NCBI GenBank assembly: GCA_023381945.1
Contig: JAMCQY010000089.1
Span: 1-19,746, forward strand
Direction of reading: 5' to 3'
Length of the DNA: 19,746 bases
From: Deltaproteobacteria bacterium
GTDB taxonomy: Bacteria; Desulfobacterota; Desulfobaccia; Desulfobaccales; 0-14-0-80-60-11
Shown: one piece after another, positions 13,534-19,746 of the stretch
Numbering within the stretch: the stretch's first letter is position 1
How the letters are laid out: each line of letters starts with the position of its first letter
The notes under the pieces: generated by a model
Told to the model about the DNA's origin: nothing
What the model saw: only the letters and a program-made list of their open reading frames with translations
Database searches by the model: none
Program-made: the position numbers and the translations under genes

Positions 13534-13896
13534 ATGAATACTGAAAGCATTTTGGTGGACAGAAGGTTGTTCCCCAGACTTTATATTTCCTTGTATTTCG
13601 ACTATGCGGTGCGATTGCATGGTTCGGGGGAGTCATTTTCAGACCGGGCCCTCTTGAGAGACATCAGCATGACCGGGGTGCATTTTTTGTCTGAATCCTC
13701 CCCTAAACTGAAACCCGGCGATATCGCCGATTTTGTGTTCAAATTTTCCCAGAGCGATTTTAATCCCGACCTGGTCAATGAAATGAGGGCCAAAGGGCTG
13801 GTTAAACGCATCGATCAGCCCGGGAAAGACTCCGCCCAGGTCGGCATAGTGGTGGAATTCCTTTCCGGGCCGGTTTTCAAGCAGGCGGATTATTGA
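13534..13896 (+). CDS. PilZ-domain protein (probable c-di-GMP binder)
   Basis: Stand-alone PilZ-like protein of 120 residues, expected to be a cytoplasmic receptor for cyclic di-GMP. Both binding signatures are visible: RLFPR (Arg11 and Arg15, the RxxxR element) and DISMTGV (Asp43, Ser45, Gly48, the D/NxSxxG element), followed by strands ending GIVVEFLSG. The purine-rich GAGAGGG lies just upstream of the ATG. It is monocistronic, convergent with lnt and divergent from era, and no diguanylate cyclase or phosphodiesterase is nearby, so its output cannot be inferred from context. Confidence 0.8.
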   Translation: MNTESILVDRRLFPRLYISLYFDYAVRLHGSGESFSDRALLRDISMTGVHFLSESSPKLKPGDIADFVFKFSQSDFNPDLVNEMRAKGLVKRIDQPGKDSAQVGIVVEFLSGPVFKQADY

Positions 13897-13948
13897 GGGC
13901 CGGGTCTCCTGAATCTCCCTCCCCATTTTAAGGCGCCTGATCTGCTCC

Positions 13949-13980
13949 CCGAATAAATCCCCAAGGTTGGAAATATTCGG
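13949..13980. terminator. Symmetric hairpin between convergent pilZ and lnt genes
   Basis: CCGAATA (13949-13955) pairs with TATTCGG (13974-13980), with an inner CCAA-GG-TTGG stem at 13961-13970. It lies in the 129-base convergent spacer and could end transcription from either side, but there is no flanking T-run. Confidence 0.3.
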
Positions 13981-14025
13981 CCACGGCGAGGAAAACACCG
14001 GGTTGACCTCTGGTGGGGAATGGTG

Positions 14026-15561
14026 CTAATCGCGCCGGCGTCCACGAGCCAGGATTAAAGTCAGGCCGGTGAGGATTAGGCAGGCCCAGGCGAAGACGTC
14101 GCCGATCCTGGTGTAGAGGCTGCCGCCCGGCATGATGGGCAGTTCCAGCTCGTGGGCTTCGGGGACGTAGATTTCTGACTGCCAGAGGATTTGGCCCCGG
14201 GCGTCGATGAAAGCAGAAATGCCGGTATTGGCGGCCCGGGCCAGGTAGACGTGGTTTTCGACGCAGCGCATGACTGCCATGGCCAGGTGCTGGTAGGCCG
14301 CGGCAGTCTTGCCGAACCAGGCGTCATTGGTGATGTTGACCAGGAGGCCAGCGCCGTTGGCCACCTGGGCCCGGCTCAGATTAGGAAAGATGGATTCATA
14401 GCAAACCAGTGGCCCCAGGGCGGTACCGTCCGGGAGGCTGACCGTGGCTCCCACCGGCCCCTCGGCAAAGTCCCCCACCATGGGCACCATCTTGCCAACC
14501 CAGGAAAAGGGGGGATAGCGCCGCAGGGGGACATATTCGCCGAAAGGCACCAGGTGGGCTTTATCGTAATATCCCAAAACCTCGCCCTTAGGGGAGAGGA
14601 GGTAGGCCCGGTTGAAATAAGATTCAGTGTCGCCGGCAAGCTCCCAGGCTGGGGCGCCGAAGAGGAGGGAGGCGTCGCTCTCTTTGGCAATGGTCTGGAC
14701 CTGGGCCGACAGGTCCCCGGTGCGCAGGAAGAAGAAAGGCGCCGCGGTCTCAGGCCAGACGATGAGTTGGGCTCCTTCAATTCTCCGGGTGAGTTCGGCA
14801 TAGCGGTCCAGGGTGGCCTGGACCATCTCCTTTTTCCATTTATCCCCTTGTTTAATATTGCCCTGAACCACGGCCACTTTGAGTTTCGGGCTCTGAGCCT
14901 CGAGCTTTTGAATCTCACCCAGGCGAAAGTAGCCATAACCCAACCAGGCGAGCAGGATCAGGCATACCACCATGGCGTAGGGATAACGGTTGCTGCGCCG
15001 GGTCCTGGGGAAGCTAAGGAAACGCCAAAGGCAGGCGTTGATCAAGACGAGCAGAAACGAGAGGCCGTAAACCCCGGTGAGGTCTGCAACCTGAAGCAAG
15101 ATGGGATGCGGTACCAGGCCGTTGCCCAGGAGTTCCCAGGGAAAGCCGCTAATGATGTAGGTCAGGCCGAATTCCAGGGTGACCCAGAGGGCCGGCCCCC
15201 ACCAGATCGGGCTTAAGCCCCGGGCGGCGCCCCAACTGACCCCGAGGGCCCACAGGGCCGGGTAGAGACTGAGATAGGCGGCCAGCAACAGCAGGATGCC
15301 GATGGATAATGGCAGGGGTAAGAACCCATGGACGTGGGTGACGTAAACGATCCAATAAAGCAGAGTCACATAATGAGCCATTCCGGCGAGAAATCCCAGA
15401 CCGAAGGCCGCTTTGAGCGATCTGCCGGTTACTGCCCAAAACAACGGGATCAGGGCGACGAACAAAAGCAAGGTCAGGTCCCACTTGGGAAAGGCCAGGG
15501 CCAGCAGGAGCCCGGAGAGCAGGGCGGCGACGAGATGTCCGAGATGAAGGCGCTTGTTCAT
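14026..15561 (-). CDS. lnt: Apolipoprotein N-acyltransferase (Lnt)
   Basis: Inner membrane enzyme that transfers an acyl chain from phospholipid to the N-terminal cysteine of apolipoproteins, the last step of lipoprotein maturation in Gram-negative bacteria. The 511-residue protein has an N-terminal multi-pass membrane region (about 1-210, markers FPKWDLT and SGFPWELLGNG), a nitrilase-like periplasmic domain (about 225-480) and a final membrane helix (about 485-504). The catalytic triad is present: Glu271 (VWPETAAP), Lys334 (YYDKAHLVPFGEYVP) and Cys387 (GPLVCYESIFP). The start is the family-typical MNKRLHLGHLVAALLSG; no ribosome site precedes it, and a TATAAT ends six bases before the ATG, so the mRNA is probably leaderless. 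corC lies upstream in the same direction behind a terminator. Confidence 0.96.
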   Translation of the reverse strand: MNKRLHLGHLVAALLSGLLLALAFPKWDLTLLLFVALIPLFWAVTGRSLKAAFGLGFLAGMAHYVTLLYWIVYVTHVHGFLPLPLSIGILLLLAAYLSLYPALWALGVSWGAARGLSPIWWGPALWVTLEFGLTYIISGFPWELLGNGLVPHPILLQVADLTGVYGLSFLLVLINACLWRFLSFPRTRRSNRYPYAMVVCLILLAWLGYGYFRLGEIQKLEAQSPKLKVAVVQGNIKQGDKWKKEMVQATLDRYAELTRRIEGAQLIVWPETAAPFFFLRTGDLSAQVQTIAKESDASLLFGAPAWELAGDTESYFNRAYLLSPKGEVLGYYDKAHLVPFGEYVPLRRYPPFSWVGKMVPMVGDFAEGPVGATVSLPDGTALGPLVCYESIFPNLSRAQVANGAGLLVNITNDAWFGKTAAAYQHLAMAVMRCVENHVYLARAANTGISAFIDARGQILWQSEIYVPEAHELELPIMPGGSLYTRIGDVFAWACLILTGLTLILARGRRRD

Positions 15562-15567
15562 TCGTGC

Positions 15568-15596
15568 ATTATAGACGGATTAGGAGTCAGGGGCAA
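15568..15596 (-). promoter_or_regulatory. Predicted promoter placing the lnt transcript start at its ATG
   Basis: On the minus strand TTGCCC (15596-15591), a 17-base spacer and a perfect TATAAT (15573-15568) are followed after six bases by the lnt ATG at 15561. The expected start of transcription coincides with the initiation codon. Confidence 0.6.
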
Positions 15597-15600
15597 ATAA

Positions 15601-15656
15601 AAGGGGCTAGGGATTATGGGCTAGGGGTCAGAAAAACAGTGGTCAGTGATCAGTTG
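15601..15656. repeat. GGGGTCAG/GTCAGTGATCAGT spacer repeat
   Basis: The stretch has CTAGGGGTCAGAAAA and GGTCAGTGATCAGTTG. The first string recurs almost exactly near 19466-19484 (AGGGGTCAGAAAA), the second resembles 3489-3517. It lies between the lnt promoter and the corC terminator. Confidence 0.5.
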
Positions 15657-15723
15657 AAATTGACGGTTTATGTAGTACAGCCGCCCTCGCCTGTCCCACC
15701 TTTTCCCAAGTGCAACTCGGGAA

Positions 15724-15761
15724 AGTGAAAAGTAGGCGGGATGCGCTAACTCTTTCCCGCC
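15724..15761 (-). terminator. Terminator of corC
   Basis: GGCGGGA (15735-15741) pairs with TCCCGCC (15755-15761) around a 13-base loop. On the minus strand the hairpin lies 14 bases past the corC stop and is followed by TACTTTTCACTTT. Confidence 0.55.
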
Positions 15762-15774
15762 CATAGCCCTACCG

Positions 15775-16641
15775 TCATTCTGCAGCAGGCTCTGCTTCGG
15801 GGGAGATCATCAGGGCCCGGACCTGCTTGGCACGGCGTTCGTCGGCTTCGACTACGGTTAGTTCCAGAGGGCCGATGCGCACCTGGTCATTGACTTGGGG
15901 GACGCGGCCCAGTTCGTGGATCAGCAGGCCGCCCACTGATTCAAATTTGCCTTCCGGGCGGGGAAGATCGAAGTGCTCCAGGAGCAGTTCAACATCCAGG
16001 CGGGCGTCCACCAGGACGGAGCCGTCCTCCTGGGGCACCAGGCGGGGTTCCAGGCGGTCGTATTCGTCGTAAATTTCGCCGACGATCTCCTCTAAGATGT
16101 CTTCCAGGGTGATGAGGCCGGCGGTGCCGCCATATTCGTCGATGACGATGGCGATGGCGGTCTTGCGCTCCACCAGGTCGCGCAGGAGATCGCTGATCTT
16201 TTTGCTTTCCGGCACGAAGTAGGGGGGACGCAGGACCCGGGTCAGGTCCCAGGTGTCCTCCGGGGTCTGCCAGAAGACCAGCAGGTCCTTGGCCAGGAGG
16301 ATGCCCTTGATATGGTCGATATCGCCGGCAAAGACCGGCAGGCGGGAATGGCCGCTTTCGAGCAGCAGGCTGACGATCTGGTTCAGGGGGGTGTGTTTTT
16401 CCACCCCCACCATCTCCAGGCGGGGCACCATGATCTCCCGAACCAGGGTGTCCTTGAACTCAAAGATCGACTCGATGAGTTCGCCTTCCTGCCGGGTGAT
16501 GAGGCCCCGCTCTTCGCCTTCGACGATGATGTTTGTAATTTCGCGTTCGAAATCTTCCGGCTGCTCAATGGCCGCCCGGCCCCTGAGCCGGTGCCGGAGG
16601 CGCGTAAAAAAGCCGGGGGAGCTACTCTCGGCCTCGTCCAT
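15775..16641 (-). CDS. corC: CBS-pair protein of the CorC/HlyC type
   Basis: Soluble 288-residue protein with two CBS domains (about 66-125 and 133-190) followed by the CorC_HlyC (transporter-associated) domain (about 205-280). Markers are REIMVPRLEMVGV, AGDIDHIKGILLAKDLL, VIDEYGGTAGLITLEDILEEIVGEIYDEYD and the late VGGLLIHELGRVPQVND. It has no DUF21 membrane domain, as in E. coli CorC/YbeX. That family is associated with magnesium/cobalt efflux and, from context in many genomes, with ribosome biogenesis near ybeY and lnt. GAGG lies six bases before the ATG, and the start is only two bases past the speD stop, so speD and corC are transcribed together. lnt follows downstream as in the classical cluster, though with its own promoter. 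Confidence 0.9.
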   Translation of the reverse strand: MDEAESSSPGFFTRLRHRLRGRAAIEQPEDFEREITNIIVEGEERGLITRQEGELIESIFEFKDTLVREIMVPRLEMVGVEKHTPLNQIVSLLLESGHSRLPVFAGDIDHIKGILLAKDLLVFWQTPEDTWDLTRVLRPPYFVPESKKISDLLRDLVERKTAIAIVIDEYGGTAGLITLEDILEEIVGEIYDEYDRLEPRLVPQEDGSVLVDARLDVELLLEHFDLPRPEGKFESVGGLLIHELGRVPQVNDQVRIGPLELTVVEADERRAKQVRALMISPEAEPAAE

Positions 16642-16643
16642 GC

Positions 16644-17081
16644 CTAGCCTCTAAGCTGCCCTCGCTCCTGACGAATATGATGTTCAACGGATGGTATGTC
16701 CCGGGGGAATTCCAGGCCGCGGTCCAAAAGATTCTTCTCATGGCGGGTAATGCCGAAAAGTTCGGTGACGTAGGCTATCGCTTGGTCGTGGTCGAACTCT
16801 TTACAAGAAAAGATGTCCAAGCTGAGATAGCGCCGTTCGGGAAAGGTGTGAATGCTGATATGGCTTTCGGCAATGATGACAAATCCGGATACACCCCAAT
16901 CTTCCGGAACTTTGCCATGATACTTAAAAACATGAGGGGGCATGATCTTGGTCATATGGATCATATCGGGACATTGATCCAGGAATTGATAGATGAGGTC
17001 CAGGTTCGTCAGCTGTTCATAACCACAGCCATAGCCATCCAGGGTGAGATGCTGACCAAAGGCAGGCACCATTTGTTTCAA
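16644..17081 (-). CDS. speD: S-adenosylmethionine decarboxylase proenzyme (SpeD)
   Basis: Pyruvoyl-dependent enzyme making decarboxylated SAM for spermidine synthesis. It is made as a proenzyme that cleaves itself before a serine. With the start used here, cleavage is in AESHISIHTFPE before Ser73, and the catalytic His78 and Cys93 lie at +5 and +20, the spacing of the Thermotoga enzyme's Ser63, His68 and Cys83. Family segments include HLTLDGYGCG and RRYLSLDIFSCKEFD. The product of 145 residues is a little longer than the usual 120-140. GAGGAGG lies eight bases before TTG 17081, so a TTG start is favoured; ATG 17072 is the alternative, with a spacing of 17. corC begins two bases after the stop. 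A spermidine synthase is not in the window. Confidence 0.92.
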   Translation of the reverse strand: MKQMVPAFGQHLTLDGYGCGYEQLTNLDLIYQFLDQCPDMIHMTKIMPPHVFKYHGKVPEDWGVSGFVIIAESHISIHTFPERRYLSLDIFSCKEFDHDQAIAYVTELFGITRHEKNLLDRGLEFPRDIPSVEHHIRQERGQLRG

Positions 17082-17102
17082 TAGTCCGTCCTCCTCGCAC
17101 AA

Positions 17103-17337
17103 GCTTAAGCGTCACCGGGGTTATAACCGGCAGGCATACCAGTTGCGCCGCAATAAGCGGCGCGGCCCCGGAAATAATCTTCACTTCCGGGGAGAGCAAG
17201 GTAAGGGCCCCGGCAACGGTTCGGAGAGCACGAGGAAGGAGGCCTAGCGCCCCATATGTTTTGCCCCGTAACCTTATAACCCCTCCGAAACTGCGAAGGG
17301 GTCATGCGCATACGCCCATCCCTTAATCAAGATTAAT
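17103..17337 (-). promoter_or_regulatory. Structured 5' leader of speD with four stem-loops
   Basis: The roughly 250-nt leader between the predicted promoter and speD holds CCCCTCCG/CGAAGGGG (17280-17301), CCCCGGAA/TTCCGGGG (17166-17192), GCGCCGC/GCGGCGC (17145-17163) and a weaker CCGG/CCGG around 17115-17130. The last three are packed end to end just before the ribosome site. This suggests RNA-level control by polyamines or SAM, but it matches no riboswitch consensus I can recall. Together with the promoters this accounts for the 419 bases without a confident gene between speD and the DUF1015 gene. Confidence 0.45.
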
Positions 17338-17343
17338 TCAAAA

Positions 17344-17372
17344 TTTATAACCCGGCATGGCCGGGGGGTCAA
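17344..17372 (-). promoter_or_regulatory. Predicted speD promoter with palindromic spacer
   Basis: On the minus strand TTGACC (17372-17367) and TATAAA (17349-17344) are spaced by exactly 17 bases. The spacer contains the perfect inverted repeat CCCGGC-CAT-GCCGGG (17351-17365), placed where a repressor could block the polymerase. Confidence 0.6.
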
Positions 17373-17435
17373 GGTTTTTTTTGAGACAGGCTGGCCGGGT
17401 TTCCCGGGGAAATGCGAGATTTGTGCCTCGGCCTC

Positions 17436-17464
17436 TTGCTTGCCCATCATCAGGGTGATAAATT
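17436..17464 (+). promoter_or_regulatory. Predicted promoter of the DUF1015 gene
   Basis: TTGCTT (17436-17441) and TAAATT (17459-17464) are separated by 17 bases and stand 36 bases before the GTG start. The same -10 hexamer and spacing occur ahead of the receiver gene at 18945-18973. Confidence 0.45.
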
Positions 17465-17500
17465 AACTTTTTGGAGTAAGCCAAACAGGAGGACGACGCA

Positions 17501-18862
17501 GTGGCATTAGTCGCCCCATTCCGGGGGCTGCATTATAATCCCGTCAAGGCGCCGAAGCTGAGCGAAGTAGTGACGCCGCCCTATGACGTGATCAAGCCGG
17601 AGGAACGCGAAGCCTTCGCCGCCCGGAATCCCTATAATATGGTCCAACTGATCCTGCCCCAACCCCTGCCTGGGGACGACCGGTTGCAGAACCGCTATAC
17701 CAGGGCGGCCGCCCTGTTTCGGCAGTGGCAGCGGGAAGAGGTCTTGGTGCGGGACCCGAAGCCGGCCTTTTATTATTGGGAGACCGACTTTGAGATCGAG
17801 GGACAGAAGCACACCCGCAAAGGCTTGGCGGCCCTGGTGCGCCTGGAGCCTTTGAGCGGCGGGGCCATTAAGCCCCACGAGCAGACTTTCTCGGCGGCCA
17901 AGGCCGACCGCCTGGAGTTGTTTAAACAGGCCGGGGCCCATTTCTCCCCCATCTTTTCCCTTTATCCCGATCCGGAACATCGGGTCTTGACGGCCTTGCG
18001 GGGCGCCCTGCCAAAGGCGCCCCTGGAGGACTTTGACGACACCCTGGGATATCATCAGCGCCTTTATGCGGTGACCGATCCCGCGGCGATCCAGGCGGCG
18101 CACCGGGCTATGACTGATATGGACTTGTTCATTGCCGACGGCCACCACCGCTACGAGACCTCGCTGAACTACCAGAAACTCTTGAAACAACAGTATCCTC
18201 AGGCGCCGCCCCAGGCAGCCTTCAACTATACCCTGATGTATCTGTCCAATATCTTCGACCCGGACCTGGTCATCCTCATGGCCCACCGCCTGCTGGGCGG
18301 ACCCCGGGTGAAGCACCTGGACGAAGCCAGGGTCCTGGGACGCCTGAAGGAGTGCTTCGAAATCATCTCGCTGCCCACGCCCGCAGAGTTCGGCGAGGAC
18401 TATGAAGATTTCCTCCAGCAAACTCTGGCGGAGACCCCGCCGCAAGAGTCCGCCTTTATCCTCCTCGGCTTCGGCCGCAAAGCCTGGCTCATGAAGATGC
18501 GGCCTGGAGTACGGCAAAACCAGTTGGCCCGGCAGATGCATCCGGCCCTGGCCCAACTGGACGTGGCAGTGCTCAATTATTTGATTTTCGAAAAGATCCT
18601 GGGACTGGACGCCAAGGCCTTGGATGACCAGGACACCTTCAAATATTCCAGCAAGCTCAGTGAGGTAGTGGCCGCGATTACCCGGCGGGAGGCCCGCCTG
18701 GCTTTTATTCTTAACCCCACCCGTATAGAACAGGTGCAGGAAGTCGCCTCCGCCGGCCTCACCATGCCCCGGAAATCCACTTACTTCTATCCCAAGGTGA
18801 TGACCGGCCTGGTGATGAACACCATCAACCCGGAAGAGGAGATCTTGATTCCAACCCTGTGA
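17501..18862 (+). CDS. DUF1015 family protein
   Basis: Cytoplasmic protein of 453 residues belonging to the DUF1015 family, whose biochemical function is not firmly established. Family motifs are the N-terminal VAPFRGLHYNP and VVTPPYDVIKPEE, then KPHEQTF (124-130), FSPIFSLY, and the strongly conserved IADGHHRYETSL (211-222), which with the conserved His/Glu residues suggests a catalytic or nucleotide-binding site. The start is GTG 17501, preceded by AGGAGG at eight bases; it begins the family-typical MALVAPFRG and there is no better ATG. It is monocistronic and divergent from speD. DUF1015 genes are sometimes found beside serine or phosphoglycerate dehydrogenase genes; none is here. Confidence 0.9.
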   Translation: MALVAPFRGLHYNPVKAPKLSEVVTPPYDVIKPEEREAFAARNPYNMVQLILPQPLPGDDRLQNRYTRAAALFRQWQREEVLVRDPKPAFYYWETDFEIEGQKHTRKGLAALVRLEPLSGGAIKPHEQTFSAAKADRLELFKQAGAHFSPIFSLYPDPEHRVLTALRGALPKAPLEDFDDTLGYHQRLYAVTDPAAIQAAHRAMTDMDLFIADGHHRYETSLNYQKLLKQQYPQAPPQAAFNYTLMYLSNIFDPDLVILMAHRLLGGPRVKHLDEARVLGRLKECFEIISLPTPAEFGEDYEDFLQQTLAETPPQESAFILLGFGRKAWLMKMRPGVRQNQLARQMHPALAQLDVAVLNYLIFEKILGLDAKALDDQDTFKYSSKLSEVVAAITRREARLAFILNPTRIEQVQEVASAGLTMPRKSTYFYPKVMTGLVMNTINPEEEILIPTL

Positions 18863-18944
18863 CAGGGGCAAACCTGGAGTCGCCAATTCAGAACCTCCCG
18901 GGATCAGTGGGCCGGGCGGCCCTGCTAAAAATCTTGCTCTACGC

Positions 18945-18973
18945 TTGCCAGGCGGGCAATTTGTGAGTAAATT
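18945..18973 (+). promoter_or_regulatory. Predicted promoter of the receiver gene
   Basis: TTGCCA (18945-18950) and TAAATT (18968-18973) have a 17-base spacer, with transcription expected near 18980, just before the AAGGAGG at 18991. Confidence 0.5.
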
Positions 18974-19002
18974 AAATTAATGATTCCATCAAGGAGGCCC
19001 CA

Positions 19003-19446
19003 ATGATGGCCGAGGACACCGTTTGCCGGTCGCGCATCCTGGTGGTGGATGCTGAGGATTGGGTCCGGGAATTTCTCGCCTCCGTCATCAAACTCTGCGG
19101 TTACGATGCGTTAACCATGGTAAACTCCGTAACCGAGGCCTTGGAGGCCCTTGAGCAGTGCCCCTACGATCTCATCATCATCGACCTCAAGCAGCCGCAA
19201 TACCAGCAACTCATGGAGCATGTCCATTCCCATCATCCCGGCACCCGCTTCATCATCATGGTGCAACATCGGACCCAGGTCCAGCACGTCGTCTATTATG
19301 AACAGGTGGACATTGTGTACAAGCCTCTGAGCCTGGATGAAACGGTGCGCAAGATCAGGCACGCCCTGCGTCAGAGGCAGCTGCGCCAGGTGGAGGAAGA
19401 ATTCCGGCGCCTGAAGCAGGAAGCCCTGAGAATGTTCCTGAGTTAA
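19003..19446 (+). CDS. Stand-alone receiver-domain protein
   Basis: Response-regulator receiver of 147 residues with no DNA-binding output domain. The acidic pocket is DAED (16-19), the phosphoacceptor Asp61 lies in LIIIDLKQP, and the conserved Lys is Lys107 in VYKPLS. The Thr/Ser switch expected after the fourth strand is replaced: FIIMVQHR has Val87. The C-terminus (about 120-145) is a charged helix that could be a coiled coil. AAGGAGG precedes ATG 19003 by five bases and ATG 19006 by eight; either could be used. No kinase is adjacent; the orphan membrane kinase at 10593-11747 is too far away to pair by context. It could act as a phosphate sink or a protein-interaction regulator. Confidence 0.85.
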   Translation: MMAEDTVCRSRILVVDAEDWVREFLASVIKLCGYDALTMVNSVTEALEALEQCPYDLIIIDLKQPQYQQLMEHVHSHHPGTRFIIMVQHRTQVQHVVYYEQVDIVYKPLSLDETVRKIRHALRQRQLRQVEEEFRRLKQEALRMFLS

Positions 19447-19458
19447 AAAGATAGGGGT

Positions 19459-19502
19459 TAGAGATTAGGGGTCAGGGGTCAGAAAACCCTCTGGTCCCTA
19501 AC
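19459..19502 (+). repeat. GGGGTCAG spacer repeat, possible terminator of the receiver gene
   Basis: AGGGGTTAGAGATTAGGGG and a GGGGTCAGGGGTCAG doublet are followed by CCCTCTGGTCCCTAACC, which folds back on the TTAGGGGTCAG part with few mismatches. It lies just after the receiver stop and shares AGGGGTCAGAAAA with 15621-15635. Confidence 0.45.
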
Positions 19503-19574
19503 CTTATGTTTTTCCAGCCCCCGGCCCCCCCGGCCTTTTACCAGGCAGTTTCCGGAGAGAAAAATAGCCTGCCC

Positions 19575-19746
19575 AGGGCAATCGCATGTAAAAATTACGT
19601 TGTAAGAACTTTGAGCAGATAAGCATGGTCCCAGGCGGCCTTGAGGCGTTTGGTTTGAATGCCCCCCTTTAGGGAGTTTTCCCGTTTAAGCATGTTGGTC
19701 GCCAGGTGGCGCAAGATGGCCAAATTTTCCGGGCCATGGTCTTTGC
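19575..19746 (-). mobile_element. ISAs1-family insertion sequence, 3' end only
   Basis: The element enters from the right edge. Past the transposase stop lies CAGGGCAATCGCATG at 19575-19589, which resembles terminal inverted repeats I recall for ISAs1-family elements, so the outer boundary is placed near 19575. The other end and any target duplication are outside the window. Confidence 0.6.
19595..19746 (-). CDS. ISAs1-family transposase, C-terminal fragment
   Basis: The last 49 residues of a transposase are read on the minus strand to TAA at 19597-19595, and the 5' part lies outside the window. The reading HGPENLAILRHLATNMLKRE followed by KGGIQTKRLKAAWDHAYLLK is the typical ISAs1 (H-repeat-associated) ending, in which a conserved RH-A-N-LK helix precedes a W-D-YLL tail. 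The DDE catalytic residues would be upstream and cannot be checked, so I cannot say whether the element is intact. Confidence 0.8.
   Translation of the reverse strand, partial: KDHGPENLAILRHLATNMLKRENSLKGGIQTKRLKAAWDHAYLLKVLTT

Noticed and set aside
14191..15216. Open frame of 341 codons on the plus strand
   Set aside because: Antisense to lnt, whose motifs are complete; composition is Gly/His/Gln rich without recognisable domains.
17105..17311. 68-codon upstream frame in the speD leader, considered as a leader peptide
   Set aside because: Its sequence coincides with strong hairpins, resembles no protein, and its start has no convincing ribosome site; RNA structure explains the region better.
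17351..17382. Plus-strand terminator from CCCGGC/GCCGGG and the following eight T
   Set aside because: The T-run is nine bases beyond the stem and no plus-strand gene lies upstream; the palindrome fits better as part of the speD promoter.
17507..18886. Long open frame of 459 codons on the minus strand
   Set aside because: It is exactly antisense to the DUF1015 gene, has low-complexity Gly/His/Gln-rich content and no family features; a by-product of GC-rich codon use.

Overview
The window reads as a chromosomal segment of a Gram-negative bacterium with GC-rich coding DNA and AT-richer spacers. The gene families fit a deltaproteobacterium (Desulfobacterota, possibly near Desulfobacca or Syntrophobacter relatives). 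The main pointers are a membrane-anchored protoglobin sensor very like the Geobacter globin-coupled sensor, an Lnt/CorC pair, a bacterial PmtA-type methyltransferase, and several families of short palindromic intergenic repeats. This placement is inference; there is no rRNA or other phylogenetic marker here.

Layout. 1-103: terminator of a gene lying to the left. 177-1565 (minus): fabF with its terminator, a leader and a promoter. 1688-2070 (plus): a small frameshifted gene driven from a promoter that overlaps the fabF promoter. 2205-3468 (plus): a PmtA-like phospholipid methyltransferase and a SlyD-type prolyl isomerase. 3633-5318 (plus): a long-chain acyl-CoA ligase. 5397-10210 (plus): five co-directional genes, namely a protoglobin-PsiE membrane sensor, a zinc-ribbon/TM/DUF1254-DUF1214 protein, a nucleotidyltransferase-like protein, a TPM-domain protein and LemA. 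10211-10592: a repeat-rich convergent spacer with a 183-bp element bounded by 21-bp inverted repeats. 10593-12211 (minus): a small membrane protein overlapping a membrane histidine kinase. 12343-13263 (minus): era. 13534-13896 (plus): a PilZ protein. 14026-15561 (minus): lnt, probably leaderless. 15775-17081 (minus): speD and corC, preceded by a long structured leader. 17501-18862 (plus): a DUF1015 protein. 19003-19446 (plus): a stand-alone receiver protein. 19575-19746 (minus): the 3' end of an ISAs1-family insertion sequence running off the window.

How the genes relate. Much of the content concerns the cell envelope: fatty acid elongation (FabF), fatty acid activation (FadD), phospholipid head-group methylation (PmtA), lipoprotein acylation (Lnt) and the CBS protein CorC. 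The rest is sensing (heme globin sensor, histidine kinase with a membrane partner, PilZ, receiver) plus housekeeping (Era, SpeD). No CRISPR array, prophage, toxin-antitoxin pair or recognisable defence island was seen. The most unusual parts are the globin-PsiE sensor beside a zinc-ribbon-anchored DUF1254/DUF1214 protein, the speD leader with four stem-loops behind a promoter carrying a palindrome in its spacer, the MITE-like nested palindrome at 10351-10533, and the probable leaderless start of lnt.
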